Origin: a virus
Virus record (IMG/VR): IMGVR_UViG_3300046318_000520
Location: 1 to 64,000 of that record
Direction: 5' to 3' (one strand)
DNA: 64,000 nt
Below are positions 1 to 9,463 of the stretch, piece by piece. Within the stretch, counting starts at the first letter, position 1, and each line of letters opens with the position of its first letter. The notes under the pieces were generated by a model, which saw only the letters and a program-made list of their open reading frames with translations, had not been told where the DNA came from and ran no database searches. A program made the position numbers and the translations under genes.

Positions 1-598
1 CTATAAGGTATTTGCGGATGACGTGTATAACTCATTCCGTCAGATGCGTTATGGTATCCACTCTGGCCGCCACGACTCAGAATATGAGGTGGCAGCTATT
101 AGAAAAGAACTAGTAGACTGGCAATCTAATGCAGATAATGATGCTCTTACTCAAACATCTATTAGTTATTATGGCTGGTTGCCAGTTACGTATAATAGCT
201 CAGATGAGTCTATTGTATTTAGCTCAAACATCAATGATCCATACCGCTATCTTAAACTATGCTCAACAAACCCAGTTAATGTAGGATTGAGTTATAACTA
301 TGGCACTAATAGTAACCAAAATCTTATAGATGTAAACGCCGGAGGTTGTGTAACAAGAATTAATTTAAACCCTGCTATTACTATAAATAATCCAACCACT
401 CAAAGTGCACAGTATACTTTCCACCAGCAGACAGCGGCTTCTACATGGACTATCAACCACTCTCTTGGTTTTGTTCCTAATGTGATGACACTAAATGAGT
501 CTGGCCAAGAAATTATGGGTGTTGTAAACTCTGCTACTACATCAACACTGGTGCTTCAATTCTCTGATCCTGTAACAGGATATGCATACTTATCTTAA
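1..598 (+). CDS. Phage tail/fibre structural protein, 5'-truncated by the window edge
   Basis: The reading frame is open from base 2 with no stop upstream of the first possible GTG (base 23), so this is the C-terminal part of a gene that begins outside the window. About 199 residues are visible. The last ~60 residues contain WTINHSLGFVPNVMTL followed by alternating beta-strand-like sequence ending in GYAYLS. That pattern (an aromatic/INH/LG motif, then a short beta domain) is a common C-terminal tip of phage tail fibre proteins and probably mediates binding or trimerisation. The N-terminal visible part is rich in charged and aromatic residues and I do not recognise it. It lies 8 bases upstream of the next fibre gene, so the two are probably co-transcribed. 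The fibre assignment is inferred from the C-terminal motif and the neighbours. Confidence 0.6.
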   Translation, partial: YKVFADDVYNSFRQMRYGIHSGRHDSEYEVAAIRKELVDWQSNADNDALTQTSISYYGWLPVTYNSSDESIVFSSNINDPYRYLKLCSTNPVNVGLSYNYGTNSNQNLIDVNAGGCVTRINLNPAITINNPTTQSAQYTFHQQTAASTWTINHSLGFVPNVMTLNESGQEIMGVVNSATTSTLVLQFSDPVTGYAYLS

Positions 599-606
599 AT
601 GTAATC

Positions 607-3600
607 ATGCCTACAGTAAATAAAAAATATTATCATAATATAGATCTTGACAACAACCAGTTGTTAAATGCTGTTATTGAGAACCTGGCTACGGCACCAA
701 CAAGTCCTGTGGACGGGCAGATTTATTATAACACGACTGATAAGGTAATATATTTTTATAATGCTACGTCGGCAATATGGAAACCTATACTTTCTGATAA
801 CATTTATTCTGCCAATGGTACTCTTACCGGCAATAGAACTGTAAATACAGGTATTTACCAAATAAGTTTTACAGGTTCTAGCTCAACACTAAACACTATA
901 TCAACAGGCACTAATGCATCAACAGATTATGCTGGTATGAATATGTGGGATTCTGCTGGAGCTCTTGTTGGTTCATTTCAGATAGGAGGAGTTAGTGCAG
1001 GAACACCAGAATTAAGAGGTAATTTCTTTTTTGGAGCCAGAAAAACCGGTGGTAAAGTTTATATAGTCAATCAAGATGGTACACCATTACATGCATTTTT
1101 TAATTCAACAGGTAATGTAACTTTTGGAGGTATAACAGATGCTGGATTTAGGGTTGATGTAATTGGAAAGGATGCTAGGATTAATGGTGTAACTATCGGT
1201 AAAGGAAACAATAGTATAGCAACGAATACTGTTCTTGGAGTTAGTGCAGGTTTTAGTATAGCAGCTGCAATAAGAAGTGTTTTAATAGGATATGAAGCTG
1301 GATATAGTATTACTACAGGGACATCTTACACAGGTAGTGTTTTAATTGGATATCAGGCTGGTTATAATATGACTACTGGATTTTGGAATGTAATCATAGG
1401 TGACCAGGCAGGATACAGCATGACATCAGGTACCAGGAATACCCTTGTTGGTGAAGCCAGTGGTTATAGGATCACAACAGCAAGTGGAAATACTTTAATT
1501 GGTGATGGAACAGGTACATTCATAACAACAGGTGCTTATAATACTGTTATTGGTGTTAATTCTGCTCAAAATTTAACTACAGGACAATACAATATTGTAT
1601 TAGGATCAATTCCTTCAGTAGTAACAACAGGGAGTTATAATGTATTTATTGGGAATACAATATCAAATATATCTTCGGCACTTTCTAATAATATAATAAT
1701 TGCAGATGGTCAAGGTAATATAAGATTCAGAGATGATGCAACAAGTACCATTTTAGCACGACTTGCTGGCACCGGTACAAGAATGGTTGTTGCAGGTACA
1801 AATGGAGAGTTGAGTACACAAGCTATTACACAGGGTAGTTCAAATACATACTCAGCAGGTCTTCAATTAATAGGTACAAATGTTAAACAGAAACTGTTTA
1901 CAACGATCTATCAAAAGTCATTATTTACTGATTTATCTGATTTTACTGCTACAGGATTTACTCCTACAATAGTAAATAATAGCATACAGCTAACAAGTGG
2001 AGCACTTGACTTCAATCAATATTTTACTCTCAATAATAATACCAATGCTGATGAGAATATTGACTTTGAGATAATTGTAAAAGTGTTGGCAACCGGCTAC
2101 GGATTTAGCATAGGAAAAAGAACTGCAAATACTTGGTATACAGCAAGCTCTAACCTACAAGTTAGTATGACCGAAAACCAAATAAAACTTGGTGGTCAAT
2201 TCAAAACATTAAGTACAGTTACAGTTAATGATATATTAAAGGTTAGGTATTTTCAGAGAGGTGGTAGATTAGTAGGTTCTGTTGAAAATTTAACTACAGG
2301 GACTTATAACTTTTTGACAATCCAACCTGAATTCAATCCGGTTAAAACCGTATTACGCCCCAATACCAATAACTATACTATTTGGAATCATCAAGGTACT
2401 TTCAATATAATGAGCATGAACATAAGGTCTGCAATACCTTATGCTCCAGATGTTGTATGTATTGGTGATAGCAAAACATTTGGTTATTCATCAACATCAC
2501 AAAACTTAAGATGGACATCTTTATTAAATAGCCTTGGAAATGTTATTACATATGCCGGTGATGGGGACAGAACTGTAGAGGCTGTACTATCCGTGAATTA
2601 TATTATAAAATTTAAGCCAAAGTATGTAATACTTGCAATAGGAAGAAATGACTTAGGATCTGGCGTGTCTACAAGTACATGGCAAAGTAATTACCAGAGT
2701 ATTGTAAATACATTGACTGCTGCTGGTACTACTGTAATACACTTGTTTGGGATGGGTGAACCAGGTCTAGATCAAACAGCATTATGGTCGTGGATTAACT
2801 CTACGTATTCTACAAATAAAATAGATATTAGCTCAGTATGGGTTAATGCTACAATGGTCAGTACGGATAATATACATCCAAATGAATTTGGTCATAGGTT
2901 TATTTCTTCTCAAGTTATTGCAAGTGGATTGATTCCATTGTCATCTAACTATATCTCAGATTATATAGATCATGTTCCCAAAGAACCTATAGATGCTAGC
3001 AGTATTGTAGTAGATACAAGCAATTTAGTAACACTTACTACTGCTCAATCTATATTTGGGGCTAAAACCTTTACCAACAAGGTAACCATTAATAATAGCA
3101 CAAATGGTTCATCTCAATTTGCTACTGCATTATCTGTAAATAATATAATGACATTGTCTTCATTTACCAATATATGGGGAATGGATGTGAATGTTGGTAA
3201 TAGTGCAGCAAGTGTAGCAATGACATCTGTAGGTTATTTACAATTTAAAGATGAAATAACACTTGGAGCTGGAGGAAGTATACAGAACGCTTATGGCTTG
3301 AAAATGCCATCAATTAATAAAGCGGTAAACAATGTATATATAAGTCTTGCTGGTGGAACCCCTACAGGAAACTGGGGAATATACAATGCATCAACAAATG
3401 ATAATTACTTTGCAGGTAAGATATCTATTAACGCTGTAACTCCAGCTGCTACAGCAATACTACAAGCAGATTCTACTAATAAAGGTTTCTTGCCTCCAAG
3501 GATGACTGCCACAGATCGTGGAAACATAGTTTCAGCTGCAACAGGTTTGATTGTGTATCAAACGGATGGTTTAGAGGGCTTATACGAAAAGATATCTACT

Positions 3601-4482
3601 GGTTGGAGGATATTAAATGGAAGTGGAAGTAGTGGCTCAATGGCTATTGGTGGAGCAATAACATCTGCAACTATTGGGAGTGTATTGTTTGCAAGTACTT
3701 CGGGAGTTTTGGCTCAAGATAATGCTAACTTTTTTTGGGATAACACAAACAAAAGATTAGGGATTGGTACTAATACACCACAATATCCATTACATGTTAT
3801 TGGTGATGGACAATTCATAAAAAATGTTAATTATGTAAATTTAATAGTTGGAAGCACAGAGACGAGAGCAGCTGGCATGACTTGGAATAATCTTGAAAGT
3901 CAGTTTAAGTTTCAAACATATAACGCTTCATTTCCGATAGCTTTTGACTCAAGTGAATTAAACTTTTATATAAACTTTAATTTAAAAGCAAAAGTATTTG
4001 CTTCAGGAAATTTAGCATTACAAAATGCTGGAACTTTTACTGACATTCCTACGGCAATATTACAGTTAAATTCTACTACACAAGGTTTCTTACCTCCTCG
4101 GATGACTTTATCTAATCGTACAGGAATAACCAGTGCCGCCACTGGTTTAGTTGTATACCAGACTGACGGAACAGAGGGATTGTATGAAAAAACATCTGCA
4201 GGTTGGAGATTAATAAATGCCGCAGCTAGCGGTGGTGGATTAACAGCTGCAAATTTTGTTTCAGATTATGACAGTGTAATTACTGGACTCAGAAACAGCT
4301 CAAACAAAGTGTACACACTTACCCAAAATTATCAGTCTGGTACTACTAAAGTGTATGTTAACGGTGTGCGGTACAGCCCGGGTGCCGGTAATGATTACAC
4401 AGAATCAGCAGCTAACCAAATCACTTTTACTAATGCTCCAGACAGTGGAGATCTTATACTTGTAGATTATATAAAATCTTAA
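607..4482 (+). CDS. Tail fibre/receptor-binding protein with embedded SGNH (GDSL) hydrolase domain
   Basis: Long modular fibre of 1,291 residues. Residues ~20-60 hold a module of the type PTSPVDGQIYYNTTDK, common at fibre ends. Residues ~222-350 are about seven 17-residue repeats of the form xLIGxxAGYxxTTGxxN, resembling beta-roll repeats. Residues ~615-780 form an SGNH/GDSL hydrolase: block I GDSK (nucleophile Ser622), GRND at 679-682, and DNIHP at 754-758 giving the catalytic Asp754/His757. Two GFLPPRM modules about 200 residues apart (from ~959 and ~1159) follow, then a C-terminal VYVNGVRYSPGAGNDYT domain also found in the next gene. The likely role is host surface binding plus deacylation (for example deacetylation) of a surface glycan; the substrate is inferred and unknown. 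The ATG lies in an A/T-rich leader with no Shine-Dalgarno sequence. Confidence 0.8.
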   Translation: MPTVNKKYYHNIDLDNNQLLNAVIENLATAPTSPVDGQIYYNTTDKVIYFYNATSAIWKPILSDNIYSANGTLTGNRTVNTGIYQISFTGSSSTLNTISTGTNASTDYAGMNMWDSAGALVGSFQIGGVSAGTPELRGNFFFGARKTGGKVYIVNQDGTPLHAFFNSTGNVTFGGITDAGFRVDVIGKDARINGVTIGKGNNSIATNTVLGVSAGFSIAAAIRSVLIGYEAGYSITTGTSYTGSVLIGYQAGYNMTTGFWNVIIGDQAGYSMTSGTRNTLVGEASGYRITTASGNTLIGDGTGTFITTGAYNTVIGVNSAQNLTTGQYNIVLGSIPSVVTTGSYNVFIGNTISNISSALSNNIIIADGQGNIRFRDDATSTILARLAGTGTRMVVAGTNGELSTQAITQGSSNTYSAGLQLIGTNVKQKLFTTIYQKSLFTDLSDFTATGFTPTIVNNSIQLTSGALDFNQYFTLNNNTNADENIDFEIIVKVLATGYGFSIGKRTANTWYTASSNLQVSMTENQIKLGGQFKTLSTVTVNDILKVRYFQRGGRLVGSVENLTTGTYNFLTIQPEFNPVKTVLRPNTNNYTIWNHQGTFNIMSMNIRSAIPYAPDVVCIGDSKTFGYSSTSQNLRWTSLLNSLGNVITYAGDGDRTVEAVLSVNYIIKFKPKYVILAIGRNDLGSGVSTSTWQSNYQSIVNTLTAAGTTVIHLFGMGEPGLDQTALWSWINSTYSTNKIDISSVWVNATMVSTDNIHPNEFGHRFISSQVIASGLIPLSSNYISDYIDHVPKEPIDASSIVVDTSNLVTLTTAQSIFGAKTFTNKVTINNSTNGSSQFATALSVNNIMTLSSFTNIWGMDVNVGNSAASVAMTSVGYLQFKDEITLGAGGSIQNAYGLKMPSINKAVNNVYISLAGGTPTGNWGIYNASTNDNYFAGKISINAVTPAATAILQADSTNKGFLPPRMTATDRGNIVSAATGLIVYQTDGLEGLYEKISTGWRILNGSGSSGSMAIGGAITSATIGSVLFASTSGVLAQDNANFFWDNTNKRLGIGTNTPQYPLHVIGDGQFIKNVNYVNLIVGSTETRAAGMTWNNLESQFKFQTYNASFPIAFDSSELNFYINFNLKAKVFASGNLALQNAGTFTDIPTAILQLNSTTQGFLPPRMTLSNRTGITSAATGLVVYQTDGTEGLYEKTSAGWRLINAAASGGGLTAANFVSDYDSVITGLRNSSNKVYTLTQNYQSGTTKVYVNGVRYSPGAGNDYTESAANQITFTNAPDSGDLILVDYIKS
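1273..1655 (+). repeat. Protein-coding tandem repeats, ~51-bp period (17-residue units)
   Basis: Within the 1,291-residue fibre gene, about seven degenerate units encode LIG or VIG, then xxAGY, then TTG, then xxN. Unit lengths counted from the translation are about 20, 18, 17, 17, 17, 17 and 16 residues. The DNA copies have diverged, so this is conserved as protein and not as recent DNA duplication. The pattern is reminiscent of the beta-roll head repeats of trimeric surface adhesins, but the period differs, so that is an analogy only. Confidence 0.7.
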
Positions 4483-4500
4483 ACTTATAAATTATTAGAG

Positions 4501-6147
4501 ATGGCAATTACACAAGTTAAATCTAAACAACAGCTTGTTATTACAGATAATGTTTCTTTTCAAGATACTTATCGTTTAACAAATCTTGTTAGCCCTACAA
4601 ATGCCCAGGATGCCGCCACCAAAGCTTATGTAGATACATTAAAGCAAGCACTTGACATTAAAGACTCAGTCAGAGTAGCTACATCTGGTGCTGAGACATA
4701 CACTATTGCTTCAGGAGCTGTAACACAGATTACAGGTACATCAGTAGATGGTATTTCTGTTGTTTTAAACGATCGTATTTTAATCAAGAATGCTCCAGCA
4801 ACATCTGGTGCAGGAGCAGGAGTTGGAACAGCAAATACTACACAGTCTGCAAATGGTATTTATATTGTCACCAATGCAACTACTAACCTTACAGTTCAAC
4901 GTGCTACTGATGCCGATGTAAGTGCTGATGTGACTGCAGGATTGTTTGTTTTTGTAGCGGAAGGTACTGCAGCTGCAGACAATGGTTATGTGCTTACCAC
5001 CAATGACTCTATTACATTAAATACGACAGGTCTTACTTTCACTCAGTTTTCTGGGGCAGGTCAGATTACAGCCGGTAACGGTTTGACAAAAACTGGTAAC
5101 ACCATAGATGCTGTCGGAACAAGCAACCGTATATCTGTTTCTGCAGACGCTATTGATATTGATGCTAACTACGTAGGACAAACTACGATTGTTACTCTTG
5201 GTACAGTAACCACAGGTACATGGAGTGCTACTGCTATAGCTGCTACAAGAGGCGGTACTGGACTTACTTCTTATGTACTTGGTGATTTAATTTATGCTTC
5301 CGCTGCTAATACTTTAGCATCACTTGCTGGTAGCATTGTAGCAACTAAGAGATTTCTTACCCAGACTGGTAACGGATCTATATCTGCAGCTCCAGTATGG
5401 AGTGTTATTGCTGCATCTGATATTGGATCTGGAGCGGCTCTTACTAAAACAGATGATACCAACGTAACCCTGACTCTTGGTGGCACACCAGCCAGTGCAT
5501 TGCTTACTGCTGCTTCTATAACAGTTGGCTGGTCTGGTACATTGTCTATTGCTCGTGGTGGTACTGCAGCAGCTTCTTTTACTGCATATATGCCAATTGT
5601 AGGCGGTACTACAACCACTGGTGCTTTCCAGAGTGTGGCTGTAGGATCTGCAACAGGTCAGCCTCTTACTTACCAGGGTACTGGAGCGGTTCCTACTTTT
5701 TCTGCATTAAACTTGGCTGGTACTTCTGTGGTAACAGGAACGCTTCCTGTTGCAAATGGAGGCACGGGGCAGTCTACATATACCGATGGTCAGCTTTTAA
5801 TTGGAAATACTACCGGTAGTACGCTTTCTAAAGCAACACTTACACAAGGAACAGGTATTGCCATTACAAATGGTAATGGTACAATTACCATTGCTGTATC
5901 AGCTTCTGTTCTTACAACTACAAACTTTGTTACCCGTGAAATTCCATCAGGAGCAATTAACGGAACTAACGCTGCATTTGTTTTAGCTAATACGCCAATT
6001 GCAGGCACAGAAGAATTGTATGTCAACGGTATACTTCAAAACGTAGGTGCAGGAAATGACTATACTATTGCAACTACTACAATTACATTTCAGACAGGAG
6101 CTATTCCTCAAACAGGAGATACGGTACTTGTAAATTATCGTAAGTAA
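4501..6147 (+). CDS. Tail fibre protein
   Basis: 548 residues, rich in Thr, Ala, Gly and Val with almost no Cys or Trp, typical of a beta-structured fibre shaft. Residues ~26-45 contain LVSPTNAQDAATKAYVD, a motif well known in tail fibre and collar-like proteins. Further on are repeated elements such as GTVTTGTWSATAIAATRGGTG and TLPVANGGTGQSTYTDGQLL, another common fibre signature. The C-terminal ~70 residues (LYVNGILQNVGAGNDYT, then a strand ending VLVNYRK) are homologous to the C-terminus of the preceding fibre (VYVNGVRYSPGAGNDYT), so both probably carry the same tip or trimerisation module. The gene starts 18 bases after the previous stop and ends 22 bases before the next start, so it is part of one fibre operon. 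Confidence 0.8.
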   Translation: MAITQVKSKQQLVITDNVSFQDTYRLTNLVSPTNAQDAATKAYVDTLKQALDIKDSVRVATSGAETYTIASGAVTQITGTSVDGISVVLNDRILIKNAPATSGAGAGVGTANTTQSANGIYIVTNATTNLTVQRATDADVSADVTAGLFVFVAEGTAAADNGYVLTTNDSITLNTTGLTFTQFSGAGQITAGNGLTKTGNTIDAVGTSNRISVSADAIDIDANYVGQTTIVTLGTVTTGTWSATAIAATRGGTGLTSYVLGDLIYASAANTLASLAGSIVATKRFLTQTGNGSISAAPVWSVIAASDIGSGAALTKTDDTNVTLTLGGTPASALLTAASITVGWSGTLSIARGGTAAASFTAYMPIVGGTTTTGAFQSVAVGSATGQPLTYQGTGAVPTFSALNLAGTSVVTGTLPVANGGTGQSTYTDGQLLIGNTTGSTLSKATLTQGTGIAITNGNGTITIAVSASVLTTTNFVTREIPSGAINGTNAAFVLANTPIAGTEELYVNGILQNVGAGNDYTIATTTITFQTGAIPQTGDTVLVNYRK

Positions 6148-6169
6148 AATCTAATTAATTAAAAAGTAC

Positions 6170-6802
6170 ATGGCAGTTACAGGCGTACGTGGCAGACAAA
6201 TACTTGATGGTTCAGTGGTAAGAGCAGATCTTAATACTACTGTAACGGGTGATGCTGTAATAAGAAAACTAATTCAAAGCACTGGTTTATCTATTTCTTC
6301 AACAGGAGTAGATGCAGGTACGGGGGATGTAACTATTACGTTGGCTACCTCAGGCGTTGGAGCTGGTGGAACATTTGGTTCTTCAACTTTAATTCCTGTT
6401 GTAACTGTTGATACATACGGACGCATTACTAGCATATCAACAGTTAGTGCTAGTGGTGGCGGAGGTGGTGGTGGCGGTATAACATGGTCTGAAATACTTA
6501 CAACAACAGCTACAGCTGCTATAAACACTGGATACATAGCTAACAATTTATCATTGGTAACCATCACTCTACCAGCCACAGCTGCTGTGGGATCTATAGT
6601 AGAAGTGACGGGTAAAGGAGCAGGTGGATGGAAGATAGCATATCCAACAGGAGACATAATTCACTTTGGAAACTTGGATACAACAATAAGCACAGGATAC
6701 TTACAGTCTACTCTTACTAGAGATTCTGTGCGTCTTGTATGCGTTGCAGCAGATACTGAATGGAACGTAATATCATCAATGGGTAACATAACAATAGTAT
6801 AA
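6170..6802 (+). CDS. Short fibre protein with shared N-terminal attachment module
   Basis: 210 residues. Residues 1-58 closely match the first 60 residues of the 744-residue fibre encoded at 9464-11698: a DGSVVRADLNTT-type segment, then AVIRKxI, then SISSTGVDxGTGDVTI. This points to a shared docking domain that places different fibres at the same virion site. Residues 96-103 are an uninterrupted glycine run (eight Gly), a flexible hinge, before a C-terminal beta domain (~105-210) that I do not recognise. The stop codon is followed at once by the next ATG (TAA-C-ATG), consistent with translational coupling. Virion location and docking are inferred; the sequence similarity is visible directly. 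Confidence 0.65.
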   Translation: MAVTGVRGRQILDGSVVRADLNTTVTGDAVIRKLIQSTGLSISSTGVDAGTGDVTITLATSGVGAGGTFGSSTLIPVVTVDTYGRITSISTVSASGGGGGGGGITWSEILTTTATAAINTGYIANNLSLVTITLPATAAVGSIVEVTGKGAGGWKIAYPTGDIIHFGNLDTTISTGYLQSTLTRDSVRLVCVAADTEWNVISSMGNITIV

Positions 6803-6803
6803 C

Positions 6804-7586
6804 ATGCCTGCACCAACATACGATGGCTCATATTCATTTACTAATGGATGGGGTACTTTAGAGACAACTAGTAGTACAACTACTGCAACATTTGTAGTCA
6901 ATCCAAATGATTTAATTGTTGTTTTTGCTGGACAGGCTAACTATGACCCAAGTGTTGGAGTGGATAGTGTTCCATCAATATCAGACAACTATAACTTACA
7001 GTGGAGTTTAGTATCTGTCAACCAAAATAATGTAGGGTGGTGTCCATTGCTTTGCTGGAGTGCTGTAAATAGTTATTCAACAAGTATTACAATTACAATT
7101 AAGCTAACACTATTTATTGTACAATCAACACCAGTTAAATTTGGTGGTAAGGCATATAAGTTTTCTTATGCAGATGGTATTGGGTTTACTGCAAACTATT
7201 TAGAAAATAATGCACCGGATGGGAGCTATGATTTAGCTATAACTCCATATAGAGGCAGTAGTTTATTTATTTTTTATGTATTAGATTGGGATACTTTTGA
7301 TTTACTAGATAGAACATACGGAACTAATAATGGATTTTCTCCAACAGAAATAGACTATGCATTAGAATCAAACTATAGTCTTGCTGCTGCTTTATATCAT
7401 GATACCGTTGATGGTAACTTGAGTTTTTTAACAGCACAAACTCCCAGAGTAACAGCAATGGCTGTAGAAATATTGGGATTTAACTTTGGGGCTGCTCCAG
7501 GTATATTACCTCCCTTACCCAATACTGGTGAAAGATGTGTAAGTAACATTTCTTCTATAACTAACATATCATCCATAACAATATAA
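6804..7586 (+). CDS. Uncharacterised beta-rich protein in the fibre cassette
   Basis: 260 residues, not recognised. The sequence is rich in Ser, Thr, Tyr and Asn, with alternating hydrophobic residues suggesting a beta-sandwich. An N-terminal segment TYDGSYSFTNGWGTLE is followed by strand-like stretches and a C-terminal tail with repeated SSITNISSITI. There is no signal peptide and no clear membrane helix. The start ATG follows the preceding stop by one base and the stop is followed by the next gene's ATG after one base, so it belongs to the same operon as the fibres. A virion fibre tip or carbohydrate-binding protein is the natural guess from context, with no domain evidence. Confidence 0.6.
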   Translation: MPAPTYDGSYSFTNGWGTLETTSSTTTATFVVNPNDLIVVFAGQANYDPSVGVDSVPSISDNYNLQWSLVSVNQNNVGWCPLLCWSAVNSYSTSITITIKLTLFIVQSTPVKFGGKAYKFSYADGIGFTANYLENNAPDGSYDLAITPYRGSSLFIFYVLDWDTFDLLDRTYGTNNGFSPTEIDYALESNYSLAAALYHDTVDGNLSFLTAQTPRVTAMAVEILGFNFGAAPGILPPLPNTGERCVSNISSITNISSITI

Positions 7587-7587
7587 C

Positions 7588-8643
7588 ATGGCAAAACGGA
7601 ACTCAAGTAATCAAGACTTTACCGTAAACATAGACGGGTGGGATTTAACAGCTGGGCTTGCTCCTAGAAAACTTGCTGTTAAAGGTGGTGATGTTACATT
7701 AACAGGTGGAGCATCTGCTACTACTTATACATTTCCTACAGTAACCAATTATTCCAGGTTAGTGGGAGCTAATGGTGGGGACAATGCTTATTTCAGCAAT
7801 GACGTAGGTAACTATGCTACTACTGTAAATGCTGGTACTACCACTACATTGACATTTGCTTCAAAAAGATATCAATATTTCACAGCTGGTACTGCTGTTT
7901 TAACTCAAACTTGTAAACTACCCGATGCAACTACTCTAGAACTAGGAACAGCTTATGAAATAATAAATGAGTCTTTAGGTAGCTTAAATGTTGTTGACGG
8001 TGGTACCATATCAGGTATTACTCCTAAAATACAATTACCTCAGAATACTAAGGTTATTGTTAGATGTATAGGTATAGGATCTGCAGGTGGCACATGGGAA
8101 TATCAAACATATAGTACGGAGGGTGTTGTTTTGGGATCCCAGTATATTATGATAGCAAGTACTACTACTCGTACTATGTTAGCTCAAGCTGCTGCTCAAA
8201 GTATATTTAACGTAACACAAGCAGGTACAACAGCAGGAGCTTTAAATAACATACCTGTTGGAAACTATGCATTTGAATGTCTAGTATATTTAACGAATTT
8301 GTCAACAACTGCAAGTTCATCATTTGGATTTGCCCTGGGAGGTACAGCCACATTTACTTCTAAATGGATGTCTACAGCATTGAAAGGAACTTTGACTACA
8401 GCTGCTGCACATCAAACCACCTTTAATATTACAAACGCTAACACAACTATAGCTACAGCCAGTAACTCTACTACAGGTTACTTCTTTATTAAAGGAACTA
8501 TTTCTTGTACAGTTACAGGAACTTTGATTCCTCAAATGACTCAGCTTTCTGCTTTTTCAACAGCTGCAGTAAATACTGGATCTTATTTTAAGATTGACAA
8601 ACTAGGTACAACTGCAATTCCTTCTGTAGGAAACTGGATTTAA
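7588..8643 (+). CDS. Putative fibre/structural protein
   Basis: 351 residues, not assigned to a family. The N-terminal third contains LAVKGGDVTLTGGASATTYTF, then a beta-rich stretch that looks like the shaft-to-knob module of phage fibres and ends near GTWEYQTYSTEG. The second half (from ~185) is a separate Thr/Ala-rich domain with an aromatic-containing C-terminal region YFKIDKLGTTAIPSVGNWI. The amino-acid bias (high Thr, Ala, Gly, very low Lys and Glu) is the same as in the flanking fibres and unlike the enzymes on the right of the window. It is coupled to the upstream gene through a TAA-C-ATG junction. A role in receptor binding or virion decoration is inferred. Confidence 0.6.
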   Translation: MAKRNSSNQDFTVNIDGWDLTAGLAPRKLAVKGGDVTLTGGASATTYTFPTVTNYSRLVGANGGDNAYFSNDVGNYATTVNAGTTTTLTFASKRYQYFTAGTAVLTQTCKLPDATTLELGTAYEIINESLGSLNVVDGGTISGITPKIQLPQNTKVIVRCIGIGSAGGTWEYQTYSTEGVVLGSQYIMIASTTTRTMLAQAAAQSIFNVTQAGTTAGALNNIPVGNYAFECLVYLTNLSTTASSSFGFALGGTATFTSKWMSTALKGTLTTAAAHQTTFNITNANTTIATASNSTTGYFFIKGTISCTVTGTLIPQMTQLSAFSTAAVNTGSYFKIDKLGTTAIPSVGNWI

Positions 8644-8666
8644 TAATTAAACATAAATAATAAATC

Positions 8667-9050
8667 ATGGTAAACGTAACGCTTAAAGCAAAACACTTGT
8701 ATTTTATCAGTAATGATCTTCGTAACTACTCAGCTGCTGAGTACTTTGCCCTTTTGGGTCGTATTAAAACAGTTTGCGTTGGTGTAGCAGACGATGATTC
8801 AGTTGCTGTTGATGTAGCGGTAATTGAACTCATCAAGATATTTAACATCATTGCATCTAAACCAGAAGGTCAAGCTAACAGGATTAATACTGAAATGATG
8901 GAGTTACTCACTCCACAATTGGAGGCAGGGGTGCTTAGTGAAGATCCTGAGTGGGTTGAAGCTGCAACTGCTATTAACAATATCCGTAATAACAACTGGG
9001 CTATTACTGACAACGCAATTGTTATTGGTAAGACTTTTATACAGGGATGA
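8667..9050 (+). CDS. Small helical protein of unknown function
   Basis: 127 residues, mostly predicted helical by residue pattern (repeated Ala, Leu, Ile and Glu), with segments such as VAVIELIKIFNIIASK and EWVEAATAINNIRNN. No domain is recognised. The start is preceded by an A/T-only leader without a Shine-Dalgarno sequence. The stop overlaps the start of the DUF1353 gene by 4 bases, so the two are translationally coupled. Its placement inside the fibre cassette suggests a chaperone or small virion component, but nothing in the sequence proves it. Confidence 0.6.
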   Translation: MVNVTLKAKHLYFISNDLRNYSAAEYFALLGRIKTVCVGVADDDSVAVDVAVIELIKIFNIIASKPEGQANRINTEMMELLTPQLEAGVLSEDPEWVEAATAINNIRNNNWAITDNAIVIGKTFIQG

Positions 9051-9457
9051 TAACCACAAGGAACGTCATAAAGAAACTTATGACAGATCTCCTGATCATA
9101 CAATCTTATGTCTACTCTAACGCAAGTTCTAAGTATTGGATGATCATTCAACCTTTAACTGTTGAGCTAAGTGATAAGTCCATCATAGAAATTCCCAGGA
9201 GGTTTATGTATGACATGGCAACAGTCCCTAAATGGTTGTGGAGCTTTGTAAGACCGTTTAACGACGGTCTACTGGCGTTTTTAATACACGATTATTTGTA
9301 CATACATCAGGAAGCTCACAATCTTACTAGAAAGCAGTGTGACCAGGAGATGCTCTTTTGGTTAAATATTATCAATAAACGGAATTCCATGGATAACTAT
9401 TTCAGGTATTTTATTGTAAGATGCCTGGGATGGTTATGGTGGAAAAAGATAGTCTAA
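9047..9457 (+). CDS. DUF1353 family protein
   Basis: 136 residues, matching the DUF1353 pattern: YDMATVPKWLW (Asp56, Pro61), then AFLIHDYLY (His81, Asp82), then a conserved Asp near 99 and a C-terminal aromatic region VRCLGWLWWKK. The His-Asp and Asp residues are the invariant positions I know for this phage and bacterial family; its biochemical role is unknown. Members often lie among phage tail or lysis genes. The ATG overlaps the upstream stop by 4 bases, and the gene ends 6 bases before the next fibre start. The Trp-rich C-terminus could contact a membrane or a partner; that is speculation. Confidence 0.75.
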   Translation: MITTRNVIKKLMTDLLIIQSYVYSNASSKYWMIIQPLTVELSDKSIIEIPRRFMYDMATVPKWLWSFVRPFNDGLLAFLIHDYLYIHQEAHNLTRKQCDQEMLFWLNIINKRNSMDNYFRYFIVRCLGWLWWKKIV

Positions 9458-9463
9458 TATCAA

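Noticed and set aside
23-598. GTG at base 23 as a true start
   Set aside because: The frame is open upstream to the window edge, so the first gene is truncated and this GTG is just an internal codon.
1273-1655. Regular repeats that could look like a CRISPR array
   Set aside because: The DNA units are diverged, have no spacers, and keep a continuous reading frame of 17-residue protein repeats.
5292-5618. Antisense frames inside the fibre genes, such as 108- and 127-codon minus-strand frames
   Set aside because: They are mirror images of low-complexity Thr/Ala/Gly-rich coding sequence, with Val/Pro-rich translations and no start context.
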